The notes: generated by a model from the letters alone, not told the origin. 64,000 bases of DNA from Halalkalicoccus sp. CGA53 (GCF_036429475.1 NZ_CP144125.1:248001-312000); one strand, 5' to 3'. Positions 43,733 to 52,976 are shown, counted from the first letter of the stretch. Numbers and translations: made by a program.

Positions 43733-44593
43733 ATGTCGGACTCGCCAGTACCGGTCGTCGACTACACCCGGTACTCGAACCGCCAGCTGGTCGCGGTTCC
43801 GCTGGCGCTCTTTCTCGTCGCGCTCCTCGTCATCACGGGGACGTGGGCGACGACCGGCGCACCCGCGTACCTCGGCATCGACTTCACCGGCGGCACCGAG
43901 ATCCAGATCGAAACCGACGCGTCACAGGACGAGATCAGGGCGGCCTTCGACGCCGAGGTCGAGTCGATCACGCCGATCCCCGCCGAGGACGACCAGTACC
44001 TCGTCGAGTTCCAGTCCACGGACGTCTCCGAGATCGAGTCGGACGCCGAGGCCGCCGGCTTCGGCGTCATCTCGATCGCCGGCACCTCCGCGACGTTCGG
44101 CGCGGACACCCAGGTCCAGGCGCTGATCGGCCTCCTGCTCGCCTTCCTGGGGATGAGCGTCATCGTCGCCGCCCTCTTTCGCACGCTGATCCCGAGCGTC
44201 GCCGTCATCGCGTCGGCGGCGAGCGACCTGGTGATCCCGCTCGCGCTGATGAACCTCTTCGAGATCCAGCTCACGCTCGGGACCGTCGCCGCCCTCCTCA
44301 TGCTGATCGGCTACAGCGTCGACTCCGACCTGCTTCTCAACACGCACGTCCTGCGACGGCGCGGCGACTTCTACGAGTCGGTCAGGAGAGCGATGCGGAC
44401 CGGCGTGACGATGACGACGACGGCGATCATCGCCATGCTCGTCATGACCCTCGTCGCGACCTACTTCGGGATCCCCCTCTTACCCGAGATCGGGCTCGTG
44501 CTCGTCTTCGGCCTGCTCGCGGACCTGATGAACACCTACCTGCTGAACGTGAGCCTGCTCCGCTGGTACAAGTTCGAGGGGGTAAACCGATGA
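43733..44593 (+). CDS. secF: protein translocase subunit SecF
   Basis: 286 aa with six predicted helices. The first periplasmic-type loop has GIDFTGGTEIQIE, the SecF D-motif, and the helix 4 region DLVIPLALMNLFEIQL with GYSVDSDLLLNTHVLRRR is typical. SecDF helps the Sec pathway export proteins. secF precedes secD, the archaeal order, and the two overlap by four bases (44590-44593). Confidence 0.95.
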   Translation: MSDSPVPVVDYTRYSNRQLVAVPLALFLVALLVITGTWATTGAPAYLGIDFTGGTEIQIETDASQDEIRAAFDAEVESITPIPAEDDQYLVEFQSTDVSEIESDAEAAGFGVISIAGTSATFGADTQVQALIGLLLAFLGMSVIVAALFRTLIPSVAVIASAASDLVIPLALMNLFEIQLTLGTVAALLMLIGYSVDSDLLLNTHVLRRRGDFYESVRRAMRTGVTMTTTAIIAMLVMTLVATYFGIPLLPEIGLVLVFGLLADLMNTYLLNVSLLRWYKFEGVNR

Positions 44594-46179
44594 GCGACGA
44601 CGAGCACGGAGTGCTCAGAAAACACTGGCGCATCTCGCTGCTCGTCGTACTCGTCCTCCTGAGCGCCGCGTTCCTCTTCCTCCCGACGTTCGCACCCGAC
44701 GACGGCGACGAGGGCGAGGAGGGTGCCCAGCAGCAGATCGAGACGACCGGGCTGACGAACCTCCAGTTCGGCCTCGACCTCGCGGGCGGCTCCAGGGTGA
44801 GGGCACCACTCGCCGGCCTCACCGCCGAGGGACTGACGATCGACCCGGGAGAGACGGGCGAGGTCGAGGAGGCGATAGCAACGGAGCTCGACCTCTCGAC
44901 GCGCGACGTGCGTGCGTACCACGGCGACGGGGGTGAGGGTCAGGGAACGATCGAGCTCCGGACGGACGAGGTGAGCACCGAGGAGTTCGAGGCCGCGCTC
45001 TCCACCACCGGCTTCGAGGGCGGCGAGATCAGGTACGGAGTGACGGAGGAGACCACCGACGAGGCGGTCGAGGTGATGCAGGACAAGATCAGCGAGTCAC
45101 CCTTCGCCCGCGGGGACGCCTCGAAGGCGACCGCGGCCGACGGCCAGCACTTCGTCGTCGTCGAGATCCCCGGGGTCACGCTCGAGGAGGTGATCGACCT
45201 GATCGGGGACCAGGGCGTCGTCGAACTCCACATCACGTATCCCGACGGCGAGGGCGGCTACGAGGAGCGCCTGCTGCTCGAAGACGACGACATCGCGGAC
45301 GTCGGCTTCGCGACCGAGGAGGGTCAGCAGGGCCCTCGCGTCCCGGTGACGCTCACCAACGACGGCGCGGTAACGTTCGCGAACGCGATGCGAGACGAGG
45401 GCTTCACGACGGAGGGGATCCAGCAGGGCTGTGCCTACCAGGAGGACGCCGACGAGCCGGGCTACTGCCTGCTCACGGTCGTCGACGGCGAGGTGGTCGA
45501 CGCCCACAGCCTCGGTCCCGACCTCGCCCAGGGGGTCGAGTCGAGCGAGTTCGAGAGCGACCCCCAGTTCGTCATGCTCGCGCCGTCGATGGACGACGCC
45601 AGAAACCTCCAGATCAACCTCCGGGCGGGCGCGCTACCCGCGCCGCTCGACCTCGACGCCGGCACGCAGAGCTTCCTCGGACCGAGTCAGGCCGAGGAGT
45701 TCAAGTTCCTCTCGCTCGCGACCGGCTTCGTCGCCGTCCTCGCCGTCTCCGGCGTCGTCGCCGCTCGGTACCGTGATCCCAGGGTGGGAGGACCGATGAT
45801 CGTCACCGCCGCCTCCGAGGTCTTTCTCTTACTGGGCTTCGCCGCCCTCGTCGGCTACCCGCTCGACCTCGCCGCCATCGCCGGCTTCATCGCCGTCGTC
45901 GGGACGGGAGTGGACGACCTGATCATCATCGCCGACGAGATCCTCCAGGAGGGCGACGTGAGTACGGGAAGAGTGTTCGAGAGCCGGTTCCGGAAGGCGT
46001 TCTGGGTGATCGGCGCGGCTGCCGCGACGACGATCGTCGCGATGTCTCCCCTCGCAGTGTTGAGCCTCGGCGACCTCACCGGCTTCGCGCTGTTCACCAT
46101 CGTCGGCGTGCTGATCGGCGTTCTCGTGACCAGACCCGCCTACGGCGACATCCTCCGCGTCCTGCTCACCGGGCGATGA
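44590..46179 (+). CDS. secD: protein translocase subunit SecD
   Basis: 529 aa. Helix 1 is near residues 14-32, then GLDLAGGSRVRAPL (D-motif), a large extracytoplasmic domain (about residues 60-365) and five C-terminal helices with AVVGTGVDDLIIIADEIL, the SecD signature. It works with SecF at the membrane. It overlaps secF upstream and a HAD hydrolase gene downstream by four bases each, so all three are likely co-translated. Confidence 0.95.
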   Translation: MSDDEHGVLRKHWRISLLVVLVLLSAAFLFLPTFAPDDGDEGEEGAQQQIETTGLTNLQFGLDLAGGSRVRAPLAGLTAEGLTIDPGETGEVEEAIATELDLSTRDVRAYHGDGGEGQGTIELRTDEVSTEEFEAALSTTGFEGGEIRYGVTEETTDEAVEVMQDKISESPFARGDASKATAADGQHFVVVEIPGVTLEEVIDLIGDQGVVELHITYPDGEGGYEERLLLEDDDIADVGFATEEGQQGPRVPVTLTNDGAVTFANAMRDEGFTTEGIQQGCAYQEDADEPGYCLLTVVDGEVVDAHSLGPDLAQGVESSEFESDPQFVMLAPSMDDARNLQINLRAGALPAPLDLDAGTQSFLGPSQAEEFKFLSLATGFVAVLAVSGVVAARYRDPRVGGPMIVTAASEVFLLLGFAALVGYPLDLAAIAGFIAVVGTGVDDLIIIADEILQEGDVSTGRVFESRFRKAFWVIGAAAATTIVAMSPLAVLSLGDLTGFALFTIVGVLIGVLVTRPAYGDILRVLLTGR

Positions 46180-46772
46180 GTCGGGCGATCGTCTTCGACC
46201 TCGACGGCACGCTGCTCTCGTTCGACCGGCCCTACGGAACGGTCCTCTCCGAGACGTTCGAGCGATCCGTCGGTGAGAGTCGCCAGGAGTGGGTCGACAC
46301 CTACTCCGAGAGCTTCTTCGAGCGGTTCCGGGCGCTCGACCCCGAGCCGGTGCGGCGTGCGTTCGCGGCGGTCGGAGTCGGCGATCCAGGGGAGCTGAGA
46401 GGGACGCTGCTCGAACGCGAGATCGCCGCGAGCGAACCGCCGAGCGGAGCGCACGATGACCTCGAACGGCTGGCCGCGGAGTACCGGCTGGGCGTACTCA
46501 CGAACGGCCTCCCGGACTGGCAGCTCGCGAAGCTCCGGGCACACGACGTGGAGGGGCGGTTCGATGCGGTCGTCACCTCCTACGAGGTCGGCGCACACAA
46601 GCCCGATCCGGCGCCGTTTCGCGAGGTAGAGCGCCGGATCGAGGGAGAGGGATACGCGATGGTCGGGGATTCCGACGGGGATATCGAGGGAGCTCGCGGC
46701 GTGGGCTGGAGCGCCCTCCGGTACGACGGCGGCGGGTTCGGAGGGGTACCCGGGAAACTCGGGTACGGGTAG
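46176..46772 (+). CDS. HAD superfamily hydrolase
   Basis: 198 aa. HAD motif I is VFDLDGTLLSF (Asp nucleophile near residue 8), motif II VLTNG, motif III lysine in AHKPDP and motif IV GDSDGDIEGA. The helical cap (residues about 17-90) places it in subfamily I, typical of small phosphatases. The substrate is unknown. Coupled to secD by a four-base overlap but without a functional link I know of. Confidence 0.9.
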   Translation: MSRAIVFDLDGTLLSFDRPYGTVLSETFERSVGESRQEWVDTYSESFFERFRALDPEPVRRAFAAVGVGDPGELRGTLLEREIAASEPPSGAHDDLERLAAEYRLGVLTNGLPDWQLAKLRAHDVEGRFDAVVTSYEVGAHKPDPAPFREVERRIEGEGYAMVGDSDGDIEGARGVGWSALRYDGGGFGGVPGKLGYG

Positions 46773-46788
46773 GCGTAATTCGAGGGGT

Positions 46789-49700
46789 TCAGAGCCCACA
46801 CGAGGTCGGCGTCGAGACGCCCGCGACCCCGAGCAGGTTGTCGAAGATCTGGAACACCATCGCTCTGAACGCGGCGGCCCCGCCGAAGACGTCGAACACG
46901 CCGAGGGTGATCTGCCAGGCGAGCCCACAGACCATCCCCGCGAGCGCCTGCTGGAGCGCGAGGTCGAGGTGACGGGCGTCCATCGTCATCAGGACGAGGG
47001 TGACGCCCGCGTAGACCCGAGCGAGCTGCTGGCCGTAGAGCGCGACGATCCCGAGCGAGGCTGCCCCGAGCCCGGAGATCGCCCCACCACCCCCTGCGGC
47101 CATCAGCAGGAGGTTGTACCCGCTCATCACCTGACTCAGCCGGTCGAGGCGCTCTTCGATCTCCCGGTAGCGCCGTCCCCCGCCGGTCCCGTCGTCGATG
47201 ACGCCCGTGAGCGTTCCGGTCGACGGATCGACGTTCCAGAACGCGAACGCGGAGCCGTCGGCCGGGACCAGCTGGTGGTCCCGCCGGGTGAACCCGGCAC
47301 GAGCGACGAGATCGGCGTAACTCGCCCGGTGATCGTGGTCGGCGTCGAACTCCGAGAGCGGGACGAGGTCGGCCCCGTCGAGCAGCGACGCCGTCGAGAC
47401 CTCGTAGGCGGCGGCCTCGACGGCCGCGATCCGCGCCGTCCGCGAGAGCGTCGTGAAAAAGCGCTCCTCGGGCTCCTCGGCCGTCGTCGTCGCCGTCGTG
47501 AGCGGGAGTACGTCGACCGACTGTTCCAGCCGATCGGTCCCGAGCAGTGGTTTCTGCTGGACGAGCGCGACCCGCGCGTGTTCGAAGAACGTCACGCCCC
47601 GCTCGTTCGCGACCTCCGGCAGTCGCGACTGGACGAGCAGCAGTTCGTACGGGATCGTCACCCCACCCCGTTCGATCGCGGCGTCCATCGTCTCGCGGTC
47701 GCCCGAGACCGCCGCGGCGTCCACGTGCGCGAACGTCCCGTTCGCCCCGAGGACGTCGTCGAGGGCGACGGAGTAGGACACGCCGTCGCCCTCGAACGAG
47801 AGCGTCACCCCGCCGAGCAGCGCACCGTGGACGTCGAGCGCGTGCGCCTGCGCCTCGCCGACCTCTCCCGCGAGGTCGGTGTCGGGGTCGTCCCGGTAGG
47901 GGTTCCACCCCCCGTCGAGGGCCGGGTCCCAGCCGCCGAGGGTGCGCGTCACCTCCCGTCCGCCCGACTCGACGGTGAGGTAGAGGCCGACGAGCGTCCG
48001 CGGGATCGGGTTTCGGGACCGGGGTTCGTACGTCGCCGACGCCTCCTCGCCCCCCAGAGAGACCTCGACGGTTCGCTCGCCGACCTCGCTATCTGGAACG
48101 TGGTAGTCGAAGCGGTAGGTCGGGAGGTCGAGGCCGTCGAGCGCCTCGATCACGGCGTCGTGGACCGTCCCGGTCTCGCCCATCGGCACCGCGACGCCGC
48201 CGGTGAGCTCCGCCTGGGCGAGCACCGTCTCGCTCTCGACCGGCGAGGACTCGTCGTACGCGCTGAGCAGCACCGTCGGCGGCGCCTCCGCGAGGATCTC
48301 GTCCATCGTCTCGACGTACTCGTCGGTCTCCTCGCCGTCGTGGGCGTAGACGATCAGGTCGGGACCGTCGGCGACCGCGTCGGTGAGGTGCGTCCACATG
48401 TCCGAATCCGCCTCCCGGTACTCGAGGTCGATCGCGGACTCGTGGCCCGTGATGACCGAGCGAAGGTCGTCGTACCACTCGTCGTCGGTCGCGGCGTCGA
48501 CGCCCCGGCCCATGCTACCCGACTCGTCGCGGACGTACATCACGTGCGCTCGCGCGCTCGTCTCGGTCATCGTCGGCACCACCGCTCGCTCCTCGTCGCT
48601 CACTGAGAAAGCGGAGGCGGGTATCCTCTCGACGTGCTCGCCCTCGCCGTCGGTGGCGGTCACCTCCAGTCGGATCGTCGGGTAGTCGACGGGGTCGGCC
48701 ACGACCGAGAGCGACTCCACCCGCTCGGGGTCGGCGTCGCCCTCAGGGTAGACGAACGGCTCCCCGTTCCGGGAGACGATCCCGTCGTCGGTGGCCGAGA
48801 GTCGGTCGCCGTGGAGCGTGAACGGGTCGCCGAACACGGAGGCCTCGGCCGCCTCCTCCGGCGTGAGATCCAGTCCCTGCAGCGCGAGCGCGGGGGTGAA
48901 CATGTCCACGTCGCCGATCGTCGCCTCCGGCTGCTCGTACGGCGCGACGACCGACGGCGTCCCGACGAGCAGCTGGCGACCGAGTAGCTCCGTCACCGGC
49001 CACTCCCCGGAGACGAGTTCGATCGGCTCGTCGCGCTCCCGGGGCGTCACCGCGGAGAGGCTCACCCGCACCGTCTCCGGCTCCTCGCGCTCGCGTATCC
49101 CCGAGACATCGCCGCCGGCCTCGCCGAACGGGACGTCGGCGAAGAGGTTCGCGTACCGGGACTCGCCGCCGACGGGCACCTCGACGACCGGCGTGCCGAC
49201 GTTCCGTCCGCCCCACTCCCAGGAGAACGGGTCCGGACCGTCGAGTTCGTAGAGGGCCGCGCGAACGGTCTCCGCGATCGCGGCGCTCTCCTCGCCGTCG
49301 TCGTCCACGACGGTGAACTCGCCCTCCTCTGAGCCGTCGGCGCCGAGACGCTCCAGCCAGTCCGAAAGCGTCTCCTCGTCGATCTCGGGGTCGAACGTCC
49401 GATCCACGGTTCGAGTGTAGTGGTCTCTCACCTCGTCCTCGGAGAACTCGGCGTCGACGGCCACCACGGTCGCCTCGTAGCCCGCTCGCCGGTAGAGGTC
49501 GGCGAGCAGGTCGGCCTTGTCGCGTGGCGTGCCCATCCCACACCGGAGCGTCCCTCGTACCCCCCACCGGGTCCCGGTCTCGGTGTCCCTCGTGCTATCG
49601 GCGCTCGTCGGGACGGTCACGACCTCGTCGCGCACGAACTCGAAGATCGCTTCGAGGTCGCCGTCGGCCACCAGCGTGCTGGCGCGTCCGGGCAGGTGAT

Positions 49701-49995
49701 CCGGGCTGGTCCGCAGCCGCTCTCGCAGCTCCTCCCAGACCGAGAAGGGGACGTGGTCCTCGGGGAGCTCCCCCTCGGCCGCCGCGACCGGATCGCTCCG
49801 GTCGAACAGCTCGTCGCTGCGGAAGTAGTAGGCGGTCGCGCCCGCACCCACGCCCGCGCCGACGCCGAAGGCTGCCCCCGCGAGCAACGCCCGGCGGCTC
49901 ACCGGGAGCCCTCGCTCGTCGTCGTCCTCCTCCGTCGGCACGTCCGGCTCGCTCTCGGCTGCCTCCGGATCCCCCGAACCGGTCGTTCGGCTCAC
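46789..49995 (-). CDS. 1068-aa transglutaminase-like / VWA-like membrane protein
   Basis: An acidic N-terminus is followed by a twin-arginine anchor helix (VSRRALLAGAAFGVGAG, about residues 32-55). Residues ~90-185 are transglutaminase-like: LRCGMGTPRDKADLLADLYR aligns with the catalytic stretch, but the residue at the nucleophile position appears to be Pro or Thr rather than Cys, with one Cys five residues earlier. Residues ~480-630 look like a degenerate VWA domain (VMYVRDESGSMG, a DxSxS-type MIDAS). The C-terminus (about 955-1060) has several helices. It is the last gene of a four-gene unit headed by lipoprotein 1 and overlaps the multipass protein gene by four bases. Probably a surface assembly or sensing protein. 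Confidence 0.82.
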   Translation of the reverse strand: MSRTTGSGDPEAAESEPDVPTEEDDDERGLPVSRRALLAGAAFGVGAGVGAGATAYYFRSDELFDRSDPVAAAEGELPEDHVPFSVWEELRERLRTSPDHLPGRASTLVADGDLEAIFEFVRDEVVTVPTSADSTRDTETGTRWGVRGTLRCGMGTPRDKADLLADLYRRAGYEATVVAVDAEFSEDEVRDHYTRTVDRTFDPEIDEETLSDWLERLGADGSEEGEFTVVDDDGEESAAIAETVRAALYELDGPDPFSWEWGGRNVGTPVVEVPVGGESRYANLFADVPFGEAGGDVSGIREREEPETVRVSLSAVTPRERDEPIELVSGEWPVTELLGRQLLVGTPSVVAPYEQPEATIGDVDMFTPALALQGLDLTPEEAAEASVFGDPFTLHGDRLSATDDGIVSRNGEPFVYPEGDADPERVESLSVVADPVDYPTIRLEVTATDGEGEHVERIPASAFSVSDEERAVVPTMTETSARAHVMYVRDESGSMGRGVDAATDDEWYDDLRSVITGHESAIDLEYREADSDMWTHLTDAVADGPDLIVYAHDGEETDEYVETMDEILAEAPPTVLLSAYDESSPVESETVLAQAELTGGVAVPMGETGTVHDAVIEALDGLDLPTYRFDYHVPDSEVGERTVEVSLGGEEASATYEPRSRNPIPRTLVGLYLTVESGGREVTRTLGGWDPALDGGWNPYRDDPDTDLAGEVGEAQAHALDVHGALLGGVTLSFEGDGVSYSVALDDVLGANGTFAHVDAAAVSGDRETMDAAIERGGVTIPYELLLVQSRLPEVANERGVTFFEHARVALVQQKPLLGTDRLEQSVDVLPLTTATTTAEEPEERFFTTLSRTARIAAVEAAAYEVSTASLLDGADLVPLSEFDADHDHRASYADLVARAGFTRRDHQLVPADGSAFAFWNVDPSTGTLTGVIDDGTGGGRRYREIEERLDRLSQVMSGYNLLLMAAGGGGAISGLGAASLGIVALYGQQLARVYAGVTLVLMTMDARHLDLALQQALAGMVCGLAWQITLGVFDVFGGAAAFRAMVFQIFDNLLGVAGVSTPTSCGL

Positions 49996-50978
49996 GTCGT
50001 CCCTTCCGCTGGAACGTCGCTCTCCGTAGGGGCGTCGTCGCGACTGCCGGGAACCTCGCTGTCGGCTCTCTCTCTCAGCTCGCGGAACTTCGGCGAGCTG
50101 TCCGCGATGAACTCCATCGTCCGGTTGTCGGGCGTCAGGTCACGGGATTCGATCAGGAACGTCGTGATCACGACCGTCTTCACCCACGGTCTGAGCACCC
50201 CGAGGTAGATCGAAAGCGCCAGTCCCGCCACCGCAACCCAGCCGAGTACCTCGTAGGTGGGCGAGAGGCCGCCGAAGACGGTCGCGAGCGGGGCCAGCGC
50301 CAGCAGCATCACGAACGCGACCGCGTACATCGCGAGGACGATCAAGAGCGTCGACCCCAACACCGATTTCCAGGTCATACCGTAGAGGACGAGCCCATCG
50401 CGTGCCGCCCGCCAGTTGTTCTCCTCCTCGGCGATGAACACGTGTGCGATGATCGCCTCGTCGATGTACGAGGCCGCGAGCCCGACGGCCCGACGGAGCA
50501 CCGTGAGGATGTTGTTGAGACTCGGGACGAAGCTGAGCATGTTCGACAGCGAGATCACCCGGCGGTTGAACTGCCTGAGGACCGACTTCACCAGTTGATC
50601 GACGACGAACAGTGCGTTCGCCTCCGCGAAGTGTGATTTCACCTGCCGGGTGCCGAACGCGAGCTGGTTCGACGGCGTCTCGCCCGTGTCGACGATGTGG
50701 GCGATGATCGCGATGTGACCCGCGGCGACCATGTAGAGGACGTAGCGGCGGGCGAACCGCATCGCGGCGAGGAAGATCACCGTCGCGATCAGCAGTCCGA
50801 TTCCCCCGATCGGCCCGGAGACGGTCCCCGCCTCCAGGAGCGTGAGTACCAGCCAGCCGACGACCCCGAAGTAGACGACGGTGATCAGGCCCAGCAATCC
50901 CCCGACGACGATCCGGAGCGCGACGAACGGGAGCGTCCTGAAGAAGACGCCGGTCGCTCTGACGAAGTGAAGCACCAT
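49992..50978 (-). CDS. multipass membrane protein paired with the transglutaminase-like protein
   Basis: 328 aa with about 6-7 helices, in three clusters (residues ~15-65, 75-95, 205-275). Between them is an amphipathic region with GTRQVKSHFAEANALFVVDQLVKSVLRQF and SYIDEAIIAHVFIAEEENNWRAARDG. The alternation of helices and the EEENNWRAARDGLVLYGMTWKS stretch recall choline-transporter-like (CTL/SLC44) proteins, but I am not sure of this. It begins 2 nt after the stop of a 50-aa peptide gene and overlaps the transglutaminase-like gene by four bases. Confidence 0.78.
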   Translation of the reverse strand: MVLHFVRATGVFFRTLPFVALRIVVGGLLGLITVVYFGVVGWLVLTLLEAGTVSGPIGGIGLLIATVIFLAAMRFARRYVLYMVAAGHIAIIAHIVDTGETPSNQLAFGTRQVKSHFAEANALFVVDQLVKSVLRQFNRRVISLSNMLSFVPSLNNILTVLRRAVGLAASYIDEAIIAHVFIAEEENNWRAARDGLVLYGMTWKSVLGSTLLIVLAMYAVAFVMLLALAPLATVFGGLSPTYEVLGWVAVAGLALSIYLGVLRPWVKTVVITTFLIESRDLTPDNRTMEFIADSSPKFRELRERADSEVPGSRDDAPTESDVPAEGTT

Positions 50979-50980
50979 CC

Positions 50981-51133
50981 TTAGACCTCCGGTCGCATCG
51001 CCTGTGGCGGCGAGTCTGCGTTCGTTTCGTTCTCCGTTCGGTTCCGCGAGTGCCGTTCGATCTCTCTCATGGTCGTATCCCCATCGATCCGCGCTCCGTG
51101 TTCGGTCGGGGTTGTCCCGCTCTGTCGGCTCAT
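50981..51133 (-). CDS. 50-aa peptide in the lipoprotein 1 unit
   Basis: Fifty codons, starting MSRQSGTTPTEHGARIDGDT and ending SPPQAMRPEV. Its ATG overlaps the lipoprotein 1 stop (ATGA, 51130-51133), and its stop is two bases before the start of the multipass protein gene, so it fits exactly in the operon. It is hydrophilic with no helix long enough to cross a membrane. Function unknown; it may serve as a coupling peptide or a small partner of the membrane complex. Confidence 0.6.
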   Translation of the reverse strand: MSRQSGTTPTEHGARIDGDTTMREIERHSRNRTENETNADSPPQAMRPEV

Positions 51134-51993
51134 GCTCCCCACCGATCCATCCATCCCTCGTCCGCGCGTGCCCCGAACTCGAACGCCGTCCCTGCCGGTA
51201 TCTTGGACTGTCCGGGGTCGTCGATCGTGCCGGTCGCCGTGAGGACGCCTGAGCGGTCGATCCGCAGGAACGGCTCCTCTCCGTAGGTCGTTATCGGCGA
51301 GTCGCGCTCCTCCGCGGAGCCGTCAGCGGCCTCGCGGTAGACGTACTTCATCATCTCCGTCAGGCCGGGCCACCAGATCTCGACCTCGTCGGAGTTCACG
51401 TAGCGGAAATCGTTTCCGGACCACCCGACCATCCGCCGGAAGAACCGGACGTTGTAGCCGTCCTCCTCGAGACCGTGCTCTTCCTTGCTCTCATCGGTCA
51501 CCTGGAAGATCCCGTCCATGAGGAAGTAGACCCCATCCCCCTCGAACTCGTCCGCCTCCCGGACGATGTCGTATATCTCCTCTCTCGGCCCACCGCTGAA
51601 GTCGCCGTCCATCTCGTACCGGTCGTCACCGAGGACGAGGACTGCCCGTCCCGGTTCGTCCGGGACCTCGACATCCGGGTGGTCGTCGTTCCAGGCGTCA
51701 TCGGGTTCGAGGTCCAACTCGGACGGACGGAGGCCGGGGGCGTCACCCTCGGTATTCTCCGTGTCGTCCTCGATGCCGTCGTCTTCCATCCCCTCGTCAG
51801 GGGTGTCTCCCGAGTCGTCCGCAGTCTCTTCGGCGTCGTCCGCGTCGGCCGACTCCTGTGTTTCGGCCTCCGCGTCCTCGCCACCCAGACAGCCGGCGAG
51901 ACCGACGACGCCCAGACCGCTCACGCTCGAGAGAACCGTCCGTCGGTTCACCCCCCTGGGTCCGGCCGCGGGATCGTGGTTTAATGATCTCAT
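51130..51993 (-). CDS. Tat lipoprotein 1 of the TCACGSCGTGA regulon
   Basis: 287 aa. Twin arginine (NRRTVLSSVSGLG) and lipobox LAGC give a lipidated Cys near residue 35, then an acidic spacer to about residue 85. The mature domain has strands around RAVLVLGDDRYEMDGDFSGG and FEGDGVYFLMDGIFQVT, with a Trp-rich segment VEIWWPGLTEMMKYVY. I do not recognise the fold. First gene of a four-gene unit. The ATG at 51993 is 28 nt from the conserved promoter box (52022-52036). Confidence 0.8.
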   Translation of the reverse strand: MRSLNHDPAAGPRGVNRRTVLSSVSGLGVVGLAGCLGGEDAEAETQESADADDAEETADDSGDTPDEGMEDDGIEDDTENTEGDAPGLRPSELDLEPDDAWNDDHPDVEVPDEPGRAVLVLGDDRYEMDGDFSGGPREEIYDIVREADEFEGDGVYFLMDGIFQVTDESKEEHGLEEDGYNVRFFRRMVGWSGNDFRYVNSDEVEIWWPGLTEMMKYVYREAADGSAEERDSPITTYGEEPFLRIDRSGVLTATGTIDDPGQSKIPAGTAFEFGARADEGWMDRWGA

Positions 51994-52021
51994 TAGCCCT
52001 GCACCTATCCAGGAACGGACA

Positions 52022-52036
52022 GTACCTAACCGCACC
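52022..52036 (-). promoter_or_regulatory. promoter box of lipoprotein 1
   Basis: On the minus strand GGTGCGGTTAGGTAC. The same 15-bp box (10 positions invariant) precedes lipoproteins 2 and 3, always 31-32 nt downstream of the palindrome. It probably contains the BRE/TATA region. Confidence 0.6.
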
Positions 52037-52068
52037 GTGTGAGAGGATATCGACAGAGAGGGTGGATT

Positions 52069-52079
52069 TCACGCCGTGA
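52069..52079. promoter_or_regulatory. TCACGCCGTGA palindrome, site 1
   Basis: In context TTTCACGCCGTGAGA. It lies 32 nt upstream of the lipoprotein 1 promoter box and matches the shared operator consensus TCTCACGCCGTGAGA at 13 of 15 or more positions. Confidence 0.65.
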
Positions 52080-52148
52080 GACCGTTCCGCGTCGTGAGCG
52101 CTCCATCGGGGCCTCGGTTCGGTCGACCGGCCCGTCGGCCGATCCGGC

Positions 52149-52889
52149 TCACGCGCAGGTGATGGCGACCCACGTCTCGCCGTAGTCCACACCCCCCTGA
52201 TCCGAGAGGTCGAACCCGATGCCACCGTACCAGGTCTCGGCCTCCCTGACGACGAACGCGGACCGACCCTCGGCACCCTCTTCGGGTTTGATGGGGCGAA
52301 TGCTCCGAGGGACTGCGGCCTCCTCGAACTGACTCTCCTCGTCGGGGTTCGGTACGGTGAGGGTTATGGTGTTCTGGAGGTCGTCGAGGTCGTCGCCCCT
52401 GCTCAGTTCGACCCCGGACGCCTCGCCGTCGTCGAACTCGAAGACGCCCTCTGCGGTCCCTCTCTCCGGGTCGTCGGGGTCGGCACTGTCCGCACCACAC
52501 TCGATCTCCTCGGTCTGGTACTCGCCCTCGTTTTCGAACACCACGACGCCGGTGCCCGGGTCGGGAGCCGAGAGGTTCGCCATGGCGTTCTCCAGTTCCT
52601 CGCGGAGATACGGGTCCTCGTCACCGCCGTTCGCGTCGTCGGTGTCTCCGTCGTCCGCTTCGGGGTCGTCAGTGTCCTCGCCCGCCACTTCGGAGTCGTC
52701 GGAGTCCCCGTCGTCTGCGTCAGTACTGCCGGAATCGTCCTCGCTATCGCTGTCTACACCGTCCTCGTCGTCGTTACCGAGACAGCCTGCGAGCCCTGCG
52801 AGACTCACACCTCCCATAGCCCGCAGAACTGTCCGTCGTTCGATTCGGTTCTCCACTCCGGCCAGCCGACCGAGGTCATCTCCCTTCAT
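52149..52889 (-). CDS. Tat lipoprotein 2 of the TCACGSCGTGA regulon
   Basis: 246 aa. The Tat signal is ERRTVLRAMGGVSLAG with lipobox LAGC; the next ~55 residues are almost all Asp, Glu, Ser and Gly (low complexity). The folded part begins near residue 92 (PYLREELENAMANLSAP) and ends with a CGGIGF-like strand and ETWVAITCA; two Cys residues (ECGADS and the last ITCA) might pair. Not homologous by eye to lipoproteins 1 or 3. It has its own promoter box and palindrome and is divergent from regulator 1. Confidence 0.78.
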   Translation of the reverse strand: MKGDDLGRLAGVENRIERRTVLRAMGGVSLAGLAGCLGNDDEDGVDSDSEDDSGSTDADDGDSDDSEVAGEDTDDPEADDGDTDDANGGDEDPYLREELENAMANLSAPDPGTGVVVFENEGEYQTEEIECGADSADPDDPERGTAEGVFEFDDGEASGVELSRGDDLDDLQNTITLTVPNPDEESQFEEAAVPRSIRPIKPEEGAEGRSAFVVREAETWYGGIGFDLSDQGGVDYGETWVAITCA

Positions 52890-52930
52890 CTCTTCACTCT
52901 TCTCCTCTTCTCACTTCTTCGAGAGGTCGG

Positions 52931-52945
52931 GTATCTAACTGCACC
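52931..52945 (-). promoter_or_regulatory. promoter box of lipoprotein 2
   Basis: On the minus strand GGTGCAGTTAGATAC, 31 nt downstream of palindrome site 2a and 41 nt before the ATG at 52889. Confidence 0.6.
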
Positions 52946-52976
52946 CGGTGAGGGTATACGACGGCGTAAGGGCGGC

